64,000 nucleotides of DNA, from assembly GCA_014706295.1 (NCBI GenBank), contig JACSVZ010000025.1:682001-746000 (forward strand), read 5' to 3'. Both the position numbers and the translations under genes were made by a program. The DNA is from Lycocorax pyrrhopterus obiensis. Its lineage: Eukaryota; Chordata; Aves; Passeriformes; Paradisaeidae. Below, in pieces: positions 50,621 through 63,203 of the stretch; the stretch's first letter is position 1; each line of letters starts with the position of its first letter. Under the pieces are notes generated by a model. That model had not been told where the DNA came from. It ran no database searches and saw only the letters and a list, made by a program, of their open reading frames with translations.

Positions 50621-51345
50621 CACACCCATCGCACCAACACTCACAACTTTATCCTGACTGAGCGTCCAGTTGGCCAACAAAAATCAGAACAAGGAGCAGG
50701 ACTGGAGCTGCAGAGGAAAACCTGGAGCACCTGACTGAAGGACACACAAACAGCTCCAAAGCCTGAAGGACCCTCAAGAGGGTTATTGACTTTTAAACTT
50801 CAAGGTTTCTAAGCTATGGCTACATGGTCAGAATTTCTACTAGATAAACAAAAAATGGGTTATTTGAAACAAAAAAGAAAATCAAACTGTTCCAAAATGA
50901 AGGTGTCAAAAAGATGTGTTTGGTCTCCCTTGCTGGTTGAAATGAGCCACAGATCCACGGATGGTTTTGGAATACCCGAGTGGCCTTTGCAGCAGTGAAA
51001 TTTATTGTGAGAGGATTTTATCCTTTCAGCTGTGAACTCAGAGAGAAACTGTCTCAGGCCTGCCTGTGTGAGATTCCAAACCGGTCACATCACGAACAGA
51101 AAATGTGCCAGCAGCTCACCAGCTCAGCAGAACACCAGTGTGCCAGTGACACAGTTTATGCCACGGTGCTGTCGGGACAAGCAGAGATGGCAATTCCAGC
51201 CTGGATGGGGCTGCACTGTGTGAATTATTCCTTTCTAACCGTGCTGTGAACGCAGAGTGGAGCAGAACATTTTCATGCCAAAGATATTAAAAAAGTCCAG
51301 TTTTAACCCAGTCAAACCCAGGACATTTACATGCAAAACACTGAC

Positions 51346-51411
51346 CTTCTTTGGTGGCAAGACGTGAGGAGTCTGTGTGGGATGGAGTGTTGTAGACCAG
51401 CAGTGAGCTAC
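51346..51411 (-). CDS. FLI1: FLI1 exon 5 (66 nt)
   Basis: Encodes (S)SSLLVYNTPSHTDSSRLATK plus E, aligning with the FLI1 segment that follows the Pointed domain. Acceptor GCCCTGCAG, donor GTCAGTG. Compared with human from memory it has one extra Ser at the start and lacks a Gln inside, so the length is unchanged. Phases match exons 4 and 6. Confidence 0.93.
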
Positions 51412-53367
51412 CTGCAGGGCAAAGAAAAGGAGTTAGTGCAGTCTGGGCATGCTCTGCCACAGGGAACCATGAGGGCAGGTAGGAAATGCTGTTAATGGCA
51501 TGAAAAAACTGAATTTTGCTGCTAATTAGGCACACATTTTCTGTGAAATTCACCTAAAAGCTTGGTAGCTGCAGGTCACACTGCTGTTTGTTCACTTGCA
51601 AAAAATAAAGATATTTATCTCCTTCACTGAGTGCCTTGATGTCCCCTGTTGAAAACTGATCTAAAAGGGTGAGGTTGTACAGTGCATTTATCCAGGTACA
51701 GAATCTATCCCAGAAATGTCTGAGGCACAGATTGTGTGCCAGGATAAGGAAGAAGCTTCTCTCTCTCTGGCTGTGATAGAGAAATTTCCTGTTTGAGGAA
51801 CAGGCAGGAGAAAAGACATGAATTGCACTGTCAGGACCTGGCCATTTTTAGAGTGTCACATGCTTGGTTTGGGGCCAGCAGCTGCACAGATCTCACTGGG
51901 ATTCCAGCATCTCCCGTGCTCGGGGGGATTTGGGAGCAGCTCTCTTGGATCAGAGAGGCCTTTCCATCCAGCCCCACGTGACACACAGGAGCAGCACAAA
52001 AAGAACCCATTGGAAGCGTCTGCTCTGCGCAGTCTGGTGGAAATGTTCCTTTCTGAGCATTTCCCTCTGCTTCTCCTGCAAACTCTCCTGGAAATGGAGG
52101 AGGAGACCCTGGGAGTTGAGGGAAGCCAGCACAAAATGCACATTTCATGGCTGTCTGGTTATGAGTGCTCACAGAGTCTCCTGGGCTCACCTTCCCTGCA
52201 GCTCCTTGGAGAAGCTTGTGCTGTGTCAGAGACACCCCTGACAAGGCAGAGGGTCCTGTGGTGTGGCTGGAGCAGCACCAATCCTGCCCACAGACCCTTC
52301 CTGCTCTCCAGATCCCCTCAGTTCAGTGGGATCCTGACCCTGAGCATCCCCAGACCCCTCAGCAGGGCAGGAACGCCTCTTTGCAGGTGCTACAGCACCA
52401 GCTGAGCAGGATCTTGTGGCTGAGCGCTGCAGTCCCACGTTCCTCTGGTCCACATGATCCCAAATGACCTCAGCTGCCCCTCAGTACTCACAGAGTGTCT
52501 CTCTTTCCTGTGGGAGCTGAGGTCTGGGCAGTTCCCTGCCAGAACTGAGAGCCACTGCAGGTGCTGGATGCTGCTGGCCCTCTGCCCTCTGCTCCAGCGG
52601 ATTTCTTTCCTTCCCCGAATGCAAACAAAGGCAGAGGCTGCACAAGGCAGCAAGGACACGGAGGCTGGAGGTATTGGGAAACGAAGCTGCTCCCAGGGAG
52701 GGGAGGATGGATGGTATCAGATACTGCAAGTCAGGAGAAGTTTCCAAAGACCAGGATGGATGGTGAACGAGGAGGTAAAGAGTTCAGAGGGATCCCAAGG
52801 GCACCCTGGCTCTGAAAGCTGCCAATAGCCAAAGGGATTGGCTGAAATATTTAGAGAGATTGGCTGCTGGAGGAATTGAAACAACTCTGTCCACGTAACT
52901 CATGTTTTCATCAGATGGTTTCTGGCTTTGGCATTTCTTTCTTGAATATCTGCGGGGAAACTCCTGTGCACCACTCTCTCCTTTTCAGGTTATTTAAAGC
53001 AATCCTGAGTGCAACGCCCAGCCCAGCTTCCCCCTGCCAGACAGGGAAGTGCTGGGGAATTCAGAAACGTGGTTTTCTATGACTAAATGGGCTGCAAATG
53101 AGTGGCTGGGGCGGTGGGGGTGGGGTGATGAATAGCACTGAACGAGCAGGATCAACCTATAGCTACTTTAGGCGAAAAAATGCAGCCCAAGCCTCTGGAA
53201 AGGGCCGGCGCCTCCCCCGGTTTAATTGCTCGGAGTTCTCACCTTTGCCCGGCAGTCTGAGGTTTCTGGTGGGAACACCACAGAGAGGGAAATGTGTTTC
53301 CTATTAAGGGTTTCAATGGAGGAGGAAAAGGGAGAAAGGCAGAGACCCAGATCAGGACAGAGGGGAG

Positions 53368-53394
53368 CAGACAGACAGACAGACAGACAGACAC
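53368..53394. repeat. (CAGA)n microsatellite
   Basis: Six or so CAGA tetramers. Simple repeat. Confidence 0.9.
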
Positions 53395-55304
53395 AGCCCA
53401 GGCTGCTCCTGCCTCTCTCCTTCGGGTGCAGAGCTTTGGCTGTGATGAATTTTCATTTTTGTTCCTGTTCCCCCTCCCTGGGTCAGGGACACCGTGGATG
53501 GATCAGCTCTCTCTGCATGGGTAATGCAGTGCAGGGCTGCTGTCCCGTAATTAATTGTTGTCTTATGGTACCCCCCACCCTTCCCTTTCTTTTATTTCCC
53601 TCGCATTCATTACAAAAAGATGGAGAAGGACTGAAAACCAGGAGATTTTTTTCCCCTTAAACCCTTCCCTCTCATCCTTCAGAGGTGCAGGAACATCTTG
53701 GTTCCACGGTCTCGGGGTCTATTTAATTTGAAAGTCTTTTTTACCCTCACCTTCCCCAGGCCCTGTGGCCTTCCCTGCACAGCTCCTGATGGAATCCAGT
53801 CCTGCTGCACTTGGCAGGATGGTTTTGTTTGGCATTAAGTCATGTTAAAAACCACTGAGCAGTTTTCTGCTTCTCACCACAGCCTCATTCTTTCCCCTTT
53901 GGGCTCCTCTCATTTGTGCACACCCCACACCCTGACCCCCACTAGGGTGGGAAAGGATGGAGGTGGCAGCTCAGCTTCTTTTGATCTTCATCCCAAACAC
54001 AGCATGGACACATCCAAAACTCCCTTCCCTTCCCTGGAGAGGATTCACCAGGCAGAGTGTGCTTGAGAAAGATCAGTCTGGAGCCTTGAGGTGTGTGGGG
54101 ATGGACATAAAGAAGGAGAATCAAGGCATGGCTTCACAGTTTTGGAGAGGGAACTAAAAGAAACATGTGAAGAAGGATGGTTGTTTGAGGGGGTGGACAA
54201 GGAGTTCCTGGAAAAAGCCACTGGGGTGTTTTGGGAGGCTCCAAAGGGTACGGAGTGCTGCAGGACTGGGCTCTGCGCTCTGAAACCTCCTGAGGATCAG
54301 AGATGCTGGAATTCCTGCCTGCTTCCATGGCTTGTGGAAACAGGAAACAACTGCACCATTCTGATCCAGGCCTAAGCCTTGCCTGAAGACTAAAGGTACT
54401 GTGGGAGGAGTTTGGGTTACTCTCAACTGTATTACACAGCTCACCTGAACCGTCCATTGCTAAAACTGAGACTGAGCTTTTGTTGAGGTCATGCAGATGT
54501 TGCTGGTTTATTTTTTCAGTCTGGACTGAGATGTGCCAAAATAATGTATTTCATAGGCAGCTTTGAGAAAGTTTTCACCCTGATCAGGAATGTAAAATGC
54601 TGAAAACCTTCTGGGAAAGCTCATTTTCAGGGGGTCTCCTTGTCTGGTGAGCAAACAGGCTCAGAAAGTTCAGATGAGCTTTGCTTCTTGGAAAACAAAC
54701 ACCGAAGCTGAGGATTCACGAATCATCAGATATTCAGCTTAACACCCCGAGAGCACAAACACCTTTCGAGAGAGAGCCTAGGCAGAGGCAATCCAGCCTG
54801 GAGGGCTGCAATTCCCCCAAATCCTCCTGTGCTGGTTGCCATCACCTATTCCCTCCACTAAGCAGGAGCAGAGGTGAATGTCTGTGGGACAAACACCCTT
54901 CCAAAAAGTGAAGCTTGTGAAAATAAAAGCCCATGTCCCCATGGCACTGAGCTCAGGGCTCAGCACTGAACATCCGCTGGAAGCCGGTCTGGAAAAGCCA
55001 TCAGCTCCTCTGGAAGGCGTTCCTCCGTGAGGGAGACACCCAGCACTCCCCAGAGCAGCCTGTCCTGGGGCTGGGAACAGCTGCAGGGAGGGAGGAATGC
55101 TCTGCCCAGCTCCAGCAGACAGGAGCTGCTCTGACGAGCACGGCACTCGCAGCACGTCTGGGGCTGAGCACACACAGATTCATCATCCTAAAGCTGGGCA
55201 TGGGCTGAAAAAGGAGTGAGTAATCTGCCTGAATCCAGCAAAGTTCCTCGGGTTTTGCACTGGCTTAAGAGCACAGAAATCACTGCAGGCACTGCCCTGG
55301 CAGG

Positions 55305-55441
55305 ACAGGATATTCTGATGATCATTATTGAATGATCATCACTTCCATGTTGCAGCTGCACGTGGGAGGTGTGAGGCACAATCCCCACTCCACAGATCCA
55401 CCATCCCGAGGATGGGTCCAGGGAGAAGCCAGGATGGCTGG
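55305..55441. repeat. 137-bp hairpin repeat, copy 1
   Basis: Aligns without gaps to 57854-57990, with 13 differences by hand count. It includes a perfect 11-bp inverted repeat with a 4-nt loop: TGATGATCATT (55316-55326), ATTG, AATGATCATCA (55331-55341), followed by a shared block GCAGCTGCACGTGGGAGGTG. Confidence 0.95.
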
Positions 55442-57410
55442 GCCCACCTTACAGAGAGCAAAATCAAGGAAGAGGTTTATTCCTCCCAATTTCAGGTATT
55501 TAAAGGCAAGGTGTGACCCAGGGACTGCTGTCCTGAGTGTCAGCGTGCCCCGGTGCTTCCTTGCTGTCAATGGAGTGTGACCAGAATTCAGTGTCTAAGG
55601 GTAGGTGGGATCAAGCAAGGATTTGCTCCTGAGCAAATGGGCAGCAGCAGGGGGTGAAGGTGGCCACTGAACCCAGGTTTCCAGGCTGATGCCATGAGAT
55701 CAGCAATGCAATTCCGCTGATACTGGCTTTGAACAGCCCAGATAACGGGACACAAACACTGGGGATGGTCCTGGAGATGCCACCCGGAGCTAAAACAACA
55801 GAGAATTCCACCCCTCTGCCAAGCTTTCCAAATTCAGCCTGGTCCTGTGCTCTGAACCCACACAGCTCCATCTCTGTCAGTTTCAGGCCTTATCAATAAG
55901 ACGATTCAAGTGTCTCACTTGCGTGTTTATCTTGTGGGAATTGAGAAGCGTTTCCGGTTACAAAGCGCCTGATTTCCCCAGCCCTAGTCGGCAGCTTTGG
56001 CCAAGGCACTGCTGGCTGCACAGAACTGCCTTCCCACTCCCCAGGAAAGTGTGTGATTCCACAGGCAAACCTCCGAAAGCTTCCTGGGGAGCAGCAGCTC
56101 TTTGCTGATGACACAGGATGAAATTTGCCCATGATTTTGGATGGGAAATTATTTTATTGTCCAGTCATGAGGGACAGAAACTGCTCAAATCCAACCATTT
56201 GGTTTTTTTGTTGTGAATCATTTCCTTGGCTCGACTTCTCAAGAAAAATAAAGGTGGGGCTTCCAGAGGCACCCATCAGTGATCTAACTCCTGTGCCACT
56301 GGAATCTGTGAAACTCCCTCTGATTTTAGGCACAGAGAGATCAACTTTGAAGAAACACCCTAAATAAATTTCATATCTCTGCTTCACTGGCCAGAGGAGA
56401 CATCTTAAGCTGCCTTTTCAGCTCAATTGGATTTTCTAGTGGAGAAAGAACACTATTTCCTTTCTCTCCCTGTGCTCCCACCTTGATTTATGGCACCTTC
56501 TGATTTTTGAGTGCTTAAATAATGATACTCCTAAAAAAGCTGTTCCACTTGGAAAAACAGCAGAGCATGTGGGGCCCAGCTCCAGTTCTCTGGCTCATCA
56601 CAGCACCATTACCCTTAGCACACCTTCGTGGGGCAAGGAAATGCTTTTAGCTTCATTTATAGGTGAAGAGGAGACATTTGGAAGCTGTGGATGTGATCAT
56701 GATTGCACAGAAGTCTTGGGAAAGTTGGAATCTAAGACTCTCAGTGTCAGGTGCATGTGCCATCCCTAAGGTGATCATTCCTGTGTGGGTGCCGGGAAAA
56801 TGCTTTTCCACACTGCTCACAGCTCCTGGGTTTGGGGCTTAATAGAGCAAAAAGGGGAATGGGATCCATCCCATACTCAAGTGTGGGGCAGAAAGGAGCA
56901 ATAAGGAGCTTCCACAGCCTTTTTCTCAGAGTCCTGGGTCATTTGCACAGTGTCTGCTCCAGCACATTTACGTGTGGGGAATCACTCTTGGGTTTTTAAC
57001 TCTCTCCAACAAACCTGGGCCCACAGGAACACGGGAAATCTCCAGCCCTGGCCAGTGGTGGGTCCTGTTCATGGAAGGGCACAGCCCTCTAACTGCAAAG
57101 CTATGGAATCATTTGCCTGCACCACATCAGTTAACGTCAGGTTTAATCTCCATGGCAAATATGTGTATTTTTATCACATACCCACAGATGCTGTTGTTAT
57201 CTGTTGGACCTATCTAATCTCCTTCAGAGCCCTGCTCAGTTCTTCACCTCCCCGATAGCACCAGTAGCTCCATCTGCGTTCATCTGAACTGTCCAACCCA
57301 ATTTCATTCCCCGTTTCCCTGTTTGCTCTCTCTGCTTGCCTTTCTCTGTCCGTTTTCCCTCCCCCTTGCTGCAGGAAGAGCCCTGGGAGTTCCATACCCA
57401 GGGCACTTTA

Positions 57411-57842
<432 letters not shown>

Positions 57843-57853
57843 TTATTGAATTT

Positions 57854-57990
57854 ACAGGATATTTTGATGATCATTATTGAATGATCATCACTGAAATATT
57901 GCAGCTGCACGTGGGAGGTGTGAGGCACAACCCCTGCTCCACAGATCCACCATGCCAAGGGTGGGCCCAGCGAGAAGCCAGGATGGCTGG
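57854..57990. repeat. 137-bp hairpin repeat, copy 2
   Basis: Second copy, 2549 bp from copy 1 in the same orientation. The hairpin arms are at 57865-57875 and 57880-57890 and remain perfect. This copy is flanked by ATTGAAT/ATTCAAT-type AT-rich sequence on both sides (57826-57853 and 57991-58032), which partly forms an inverted pair. Confidence 0.95.
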
Positions 57991-58367
57991 TCAATAATAT
58001 ATTGGAAATTCAATAATATATTGAATATTGAAGTGATCCCACTTTGGCAGGGTGAACAAGCACCGTGCTGGAGCAGGGCTCAAGGTGGATCACCTGGCCT
58101 GGTCAGTTGTCCTGGCTGTCCCCCACCTGCCCAAACGTCACTGCTCTGCTTGCTGGTAACATTTGACTCCATTCTGCCCGGAAAGAAGCTTCCCAAGGGA
58201 AGCTGATCTCTTGGAGAGGGTGTTCCTGCCCCAGCTGTGGCTCTGCAAGGCTGTGCAGTGGCAGCAGGGCTGGGTGAGTCCCACCGTGGGCCTTAGGGAG
58301 CCCCACAACTGGCACATGAGACCCTGGGCGTGGAGGTGTTTATGGTCAGCAAAGGGGCTCAGAAAAT

Positions 58368-58441
58368 TAAAATAAAATAAAATAAAATAAAATAAAATAA
58401 AATAAAATAAAATAAAATAAAATAAAATAAAATAAAATAAA
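58368..58441. repeat. (AAAAT)n pentanucleotide array
   Basis: About fifteen perfect TAAAA units in FLI1 intron 3. Simple repeat, likely to vary in length. Confidence 0.97.
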
Positions 58442-61134
58442 GTGGTGTTGCTAAAGCAGAGCAGCTTGCCCTGGGTGTGAGTCAGAGTTCTTCACCCCGG
58501 GACAGGAACACAATTCTACCTCCACTCTCCCTGTAAACCCACGCAGCTCTGCACGTGCAGGGTGGATTTTGGGCTGTCTGGGCATCACTGGCTGTCAGCA
58601 GAGCTCCAGCTGTGGGATCTTTATTGCTGGTGCTGACGTAAGAGACACTCTGAGCCCGGCTGGAGCTCAGGCCCCATGGAGATGAGCGGCTGCATCAGTG
58701 GTTAAAAAAAGAAATCAGCCTTTGAATTCTGAACAGGGCATTAGATCAGAGAGCCCCAGCAAGAGCTGGTGCCACGATACCACTCGCCAGAGTCATTTTC
58801 AGAGCATATCTGCATTTTCAGATGTTTCCTGTGCTGCTTCTCCCCACGTATCCCATTGCCAAACTGGAGCTGCACATTCGTGTTCTGCTGCAGCTGGGGA
58901 GGATTGCAGAGAAGTGCAAACTTTGGAGATGTCTGATGTGTCATTAACAGCTGGTCCAGCTCCGAGACAAACCTCAGACACCTCAGATCCCGGGAGGCTG
59001 AGCATGTGGATCAGGAACATGCACAGGGCTGTGGGGTGCTCTGGGCAGGACAAGAAATGCCTCTGCCTGAATTTGGGGGGGTAGAAAACAACTCCTCAGC
59101 CCAGGGCTGTACGTTGTGTGCCCACGCTGAGGGCGTCCCTGGGCACAAAAGCTCAGGGAGTGCCCACACCTGGCATTCCTGGGCACCTGAGCTCCAGAAT
59201 AACGGCACCAAACAGGGAACTGAGACCAAGGGGAATGAAATTATAACTGGGACCTTTCCCCACTGAATTTCCAGAAAACCTGGGCTGCTGAAAGCTGAAT
59301 TCAGAACATGGAATTTACAACCCCGCACCTTTGCAAGTCTGCTCTGGGAACAGCAGATGGATTTCCTTCAGGTTTTGGCAATAGTTAATTGAAATTCTGC
59401 TTTCTAAGCACTGGCAAAAGGCTGCAAATTTTACAATGCAACTATTCAAGGGAGAATTCTTTTTTTTTTTTAATTGAAAGACTTATTTGTCTTGAATTTT
59501 GAAAACAACCCAACATCTAGAGGGCAGAGTGGATTCGTGGCCGCCCTTTAAACACTGTAAAAGACATTGATTGGTGTCTGAAGATCTGCCTCCTCAAAAC
59601 ATGGCTTAGAGCTTGTTATTGCTACTATTGTAAGCCTAATGTGACATTATTCTTGCTTATCTTCGCCCTAATGCGCTATAAGTCTCCATTCTGGATTAAA
59701 TTAAAATATCCAAATGCCTTTCTTGGATGACTTGGGCCTCATCTCCTGCAGCCAGAGATCCGGGATGATGTTCATTCTTGTCTTCCAAAGTCTGGTAAAT
59801 CTCTGCTCTTTCACAAGTATCTCAAGGGTTTGATTTGTGGATGGTCGTAAGGGGGGGAAAGTCCTTTTCTTCATTTTCCTTCAAAGAGGAGATTCCAAAC
59901 CTTCTCTTCCACTGGGGGCACTGAAAGTAATTTCCCCTGTTTCAACAATGCTAAACTTTAGCTCACCCTTGGTCTTTTTAAACATGTGTCAACAGCCTGG
60001 TGAGAAGCAGGATAAATGTCCCCCCTGGAACATCTTCAATAATCCAGGGGCTGGTTGGTGCCAGCTCCACCTTTCCAGGCAGGGTGACACTGGCCACGAT
60101 TGTGCTGCCGTCCCCAGGCAGCTCAACCAGCCTCTCAAACCTCGGCTCGGATGGGACTTTGAGATTTGCCATCAATCTTTTATTGGCTTCTCCTCTCTAC
60201 ATTCAGTTCAGGCTTTTCCTTTTCATCCTAAATGGCAAACAAATGCTTGGGAATTGTCATCTGCTCGTGGTCGAGCCACGCTCAGAGAAAGGAGCTGAAT
60301 TCCACGAGTGCATTTCCTTCTGCCAGTGCTGTGTCTGCCCTGGTGCAACCCTGGGAGCCAGGGCGAGTTCTGGGACATGCATCGGGCCAGCACTTGGCTC
60401 CTTTGCTGGAAAGTTCCTGGCCCTGAGTGTTTATGTGGATGTTGTTTATAAACTTCACAGGGAAACAGCTCCTCGCTCCTGGTTCAGGCTTCACCCGTTC
60501 CCTCCACAGCAGCTCTCACCCCCGAGTGTCCAAATGCATCCAGAGCATCCTGCCAGTTCCAGGCAGCAGATGTGGATACCAAACACAAACAGAGATGGAC
60601 AGGAATGTTTCTGTGTGACAGTTTTTGGAAGGATAACGCAGTTCCTGAGAAATAGATTTTTTTCTGGGTTTCTACTTCTAACAAAAAAAATGGAAACAAA
60701 ATAGCTCATTTTGAATCAATCAGTGTGACTTGAAAGTACAGCTGGATCCTGAGAGCACCAGGGGAGTTATAACTTGGGCCTGCTTCATTTCTCTTTGATC
60801 AGCCCCTGCGTGTCCCAGGAAGCAGATTCTCCTCTAACACATGACAGGAGATGGGTTTGGTTCAGCACACCAAAACAACACTCCATTCCAGGAAAAAAAA
60901 TTAAAAAAAAAAAAAAAGAGGGAAAAAAAGGGAAAAGCACCAAGTCTCTGCTCCCTATCCTGATTCAGATCATGCACTGGGACATGGGAATTCCCACTAG
61001 CCAGAAACTCTGATATTTTCCTCATTTTTTCATGTGGTTTGTAAGAGAGAAAATTCCTCTGGGGGTGGGTAATCAAACTAAACAAAGAACTCTTCCAGGC
61101 AGAGCAAGGAAAGCTGCGCCAGGGCGGGTGGTAC

Positions 61135-61289
61135 CTGCGGGGACGATGACTCTCCTCTCATTGGTGGTCATGTTGGGGGGAGGCCCGTTCTTCTCGTCCA
61201 TGTAGGTGCTGTAGCTCATGGGGTTGGACTCGGTCCCTGCTCCCACCAGCTTCCCACACTTGTTCACGCTGCAGTCCACGGGGGACTCC
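61135..61289 (-). CDS. FLI1: FLI1 exon 3 (155 nt)
   Basis: Encodes (R)[18 protein letters not shown] through [20 protein letters not shown] to VIVPA(D), matching the FLI1 N-terminal activation region just before the Pointed domain. Acceptor TTTGCCTTCCAG, donor GTACCACC. It starts with one base completing an Arg codon from exon 2 and ends with one base of the Asp codon shared with exon 4. The polyproline run is one residue shorter than in human, by memory. Exons 1 and 2 (about 75 codons) were not found between here and 64000. Confidence 0.96.
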
Positions 61290-61920
61290 CTGGAAGGCAA
61301 AGGGAGAAGCTGGGTCACCATCACTGCCCTTTCCATCCCTGCAGCAGGACATGGGCACGGTCCCACGGTGGGACAGTCAGGGGAGTTCCTTTGGGTGGGA
61401 GAGGCCATTCCTGACCGGTCACTGGGTGTCATAAGGGGGTCTGTGGGGCACAGGTCACACAGGGGATCTCCGATAATGCAACCAGGCGGAGTCTCCAGGG
61501 GAGTGACTTCCAGACACGGCAATGTGTGCAGTGGCTCTGAGGTAGCAACATTCCCGAAGCAGTGCCTGTCACACCAGTCTGTGGGTTATACCCCACTCCC
61601 CCATCCCTGGTTGCTCAGTGCATTCCAGCAATCCTGCAGGCACGGCTGGGTGCTGCTGGGAGCGCCTGTGGGGCTGTTTCACCCTGTGTGGTGCTGGAAC
61701 ACTCCTGGTGTTGCAGTGGAGCCTGTCAGTCACACACAGGTGCTCTGCTCACCTGCCCTGAGGCGTTTCCGCAGAGCTCACAGGGACACAGGAACAGCCC
61801 TTTCACGGCATGGACAAAGAACCCAAAATACCCACCCAGAGTGGCAGGGCTGTCCCTGAGAACCCCCAGTGTCAGCACGGAGTCTGAATGGAACAGAGCT
61901 TGTCTGTTCTTGGAGCCTGC

Positions 61921-62100
61921 CAGAGCTCCAAGAGCGCTTGGATAATGCTCAGGGACACGGTGGGGTTGCTGGGGTGTCCTGTGCAGGGACAGGAGTTGGA
62001 CTCTGTGATCCTTGTGGGTCCCTTCCAGCACAGCCTGTTTCTTTATCCTATTGTTCAATTATTTGATTATTCAATTATTCTGTTATTCTGTTATTGCATT
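61921..62100 (+). mobile_element. CR1 3' end fragment with degenerate tail
   Basis: CAGAGCTCCAAGAGCGCTTG, GGGTTGCTGGGGTGTCCTGT, TTGGACTCTGTGATCCTTGT and GGGTCCCTTCCAGC follow the CR1 order. The tail has degenerated into ATTATT/CTGTT repeats (to about 62100). Antisense to FLI1. Confidence 0.88.
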
Positions 62101-62789
62101 ATTCTCTGGTTAACAGTGCCACAGTTCACTACCTGGTGAGGAAATCTGGAAATCTTGGGTGGTCCAGGCAGGAGTCAGGAACTTCAGACGACAGCACCCG
62201 GGTGTGGAAAGGGCTCTGGCCCCGGTTTAACTCCTGAGGTGCTGGAGTGACGAAGAGGGGACATCCAGCAGCTCAGGTGGCACCATGCTAAGGCCTGGCC
62301 TAGTGCAGACCCTTGGGAAGGGTTTGGGACACTTGTGAGCCTCCAAAGCCCAGAGAGGGAGCAGGGATTGTGCTTTTCTCCAGCTGCAGGAGCAGCTCCT
62401 GCCTTTAGCCTCTTCCACCCCCAACCGCGAGCCTGCCAGGCACACACAGCACATCCCAGCCCGAGGGACTTCCAGGGAAGGGCACATCATTGCCCTCGCC
62501 TTTCCAGGGGGGAATTACTGCACAGCCTCTGCACAGAGCAAGCCCAGGCTTCAATCCCAGAGCCATTTCCAGGGCAGTTTAGGCCAGGCTTTAGTCCCAG
62601 AGCCATCCTCCTCCTCTGCCAGAAGCCAAGAGCTTTGGGAGGGAACCATTCCCTGCAGGGTGAGAATGGTGACGGTGCACAAATCCCACCCTCCGAGCTC
62701 AGCTGGCCGGAATTCCAAGCTGGACACCAAACAAATTTGTCTCTTAACCTGAACTGGGGGGGAGGGAGGGAGAAGTGCCTGAAATTCAA

Positions 62790-62881
62790 TTATCATGGCC
62801 GGGAGATAAATGCTCCACTGAGATATTCCGAGGCAGACGGTAATTTTTTCCTCATGTCTGACGAAGGGAATGTTGCCGGAA
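62790..62881. promoter_or_regulatory. Candidate GATA/ETS regulatory cluster
   Basis: TTATCA (62790-62795, a GATA site on the minus strand), AGATAA (62804-62809) and the ETS core CCGGAA (62876-62881) lie within 92 bp. FLI1 is known to be controlled by GATA/ETS elements in blood and endothelium, so this is a reasonable candidate. Short motifs also occur by chance. Confidence 0.22.
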
Positions 62882-63203
62882 AATGGAAATAAGATGTAGA
62901 ACTTACACATGTTCGAATTTAAGGGTTTACTATTTCGCCTACTGTTTTTCCAGGCAGGGAACCAAAATCCGCCCTCAGAGAGGCAACTGCTGAAGGTTTC
63001 ATATCCCCGAGGCAGCCGGGGAGAGGCTGAGGAGCTGCAGGGACATGGGGATTTCACAGGGAATGGAGCTGATTCCCGGTGGGAATGCTCCTGTCAGGTG
63101 TGAAAGCTGTGCTGGCAGGGAAACGGCCCCGGGGCAGCACCGATGAGCTGAGCCCTGCTGGGGCACGGCCTGGATGGGGAGGGCCAGCGGGGCATCGGAG
63201 ATT

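Larger units (their letters stand above)
38925..51345 (-). other. FLI1 intron 5
   Basis: The largest complete intron in the window (12.4 kb). It contains two related minisatellites in inverted orientation (39141-39327 and 39982-40198), four CR1 fragments (44250, 44681, 47067, 50557), short A- and TCC-rich runs, and a CpG-rich patch at 44870-45090 with an ETS site (CAGGAAGTG, minus strand, 45046-45054). A 278-codon open frame at 45097-45933 on the minus strand has no recognisable domain. Confidence 0.75.

Noticed and set aside
60000..60704. 234-codon plus-strand frame in FLI1 intron 3
   Set aside because: No domain, low-complexity composition, and surrounded by intron. Length alone is not enough.
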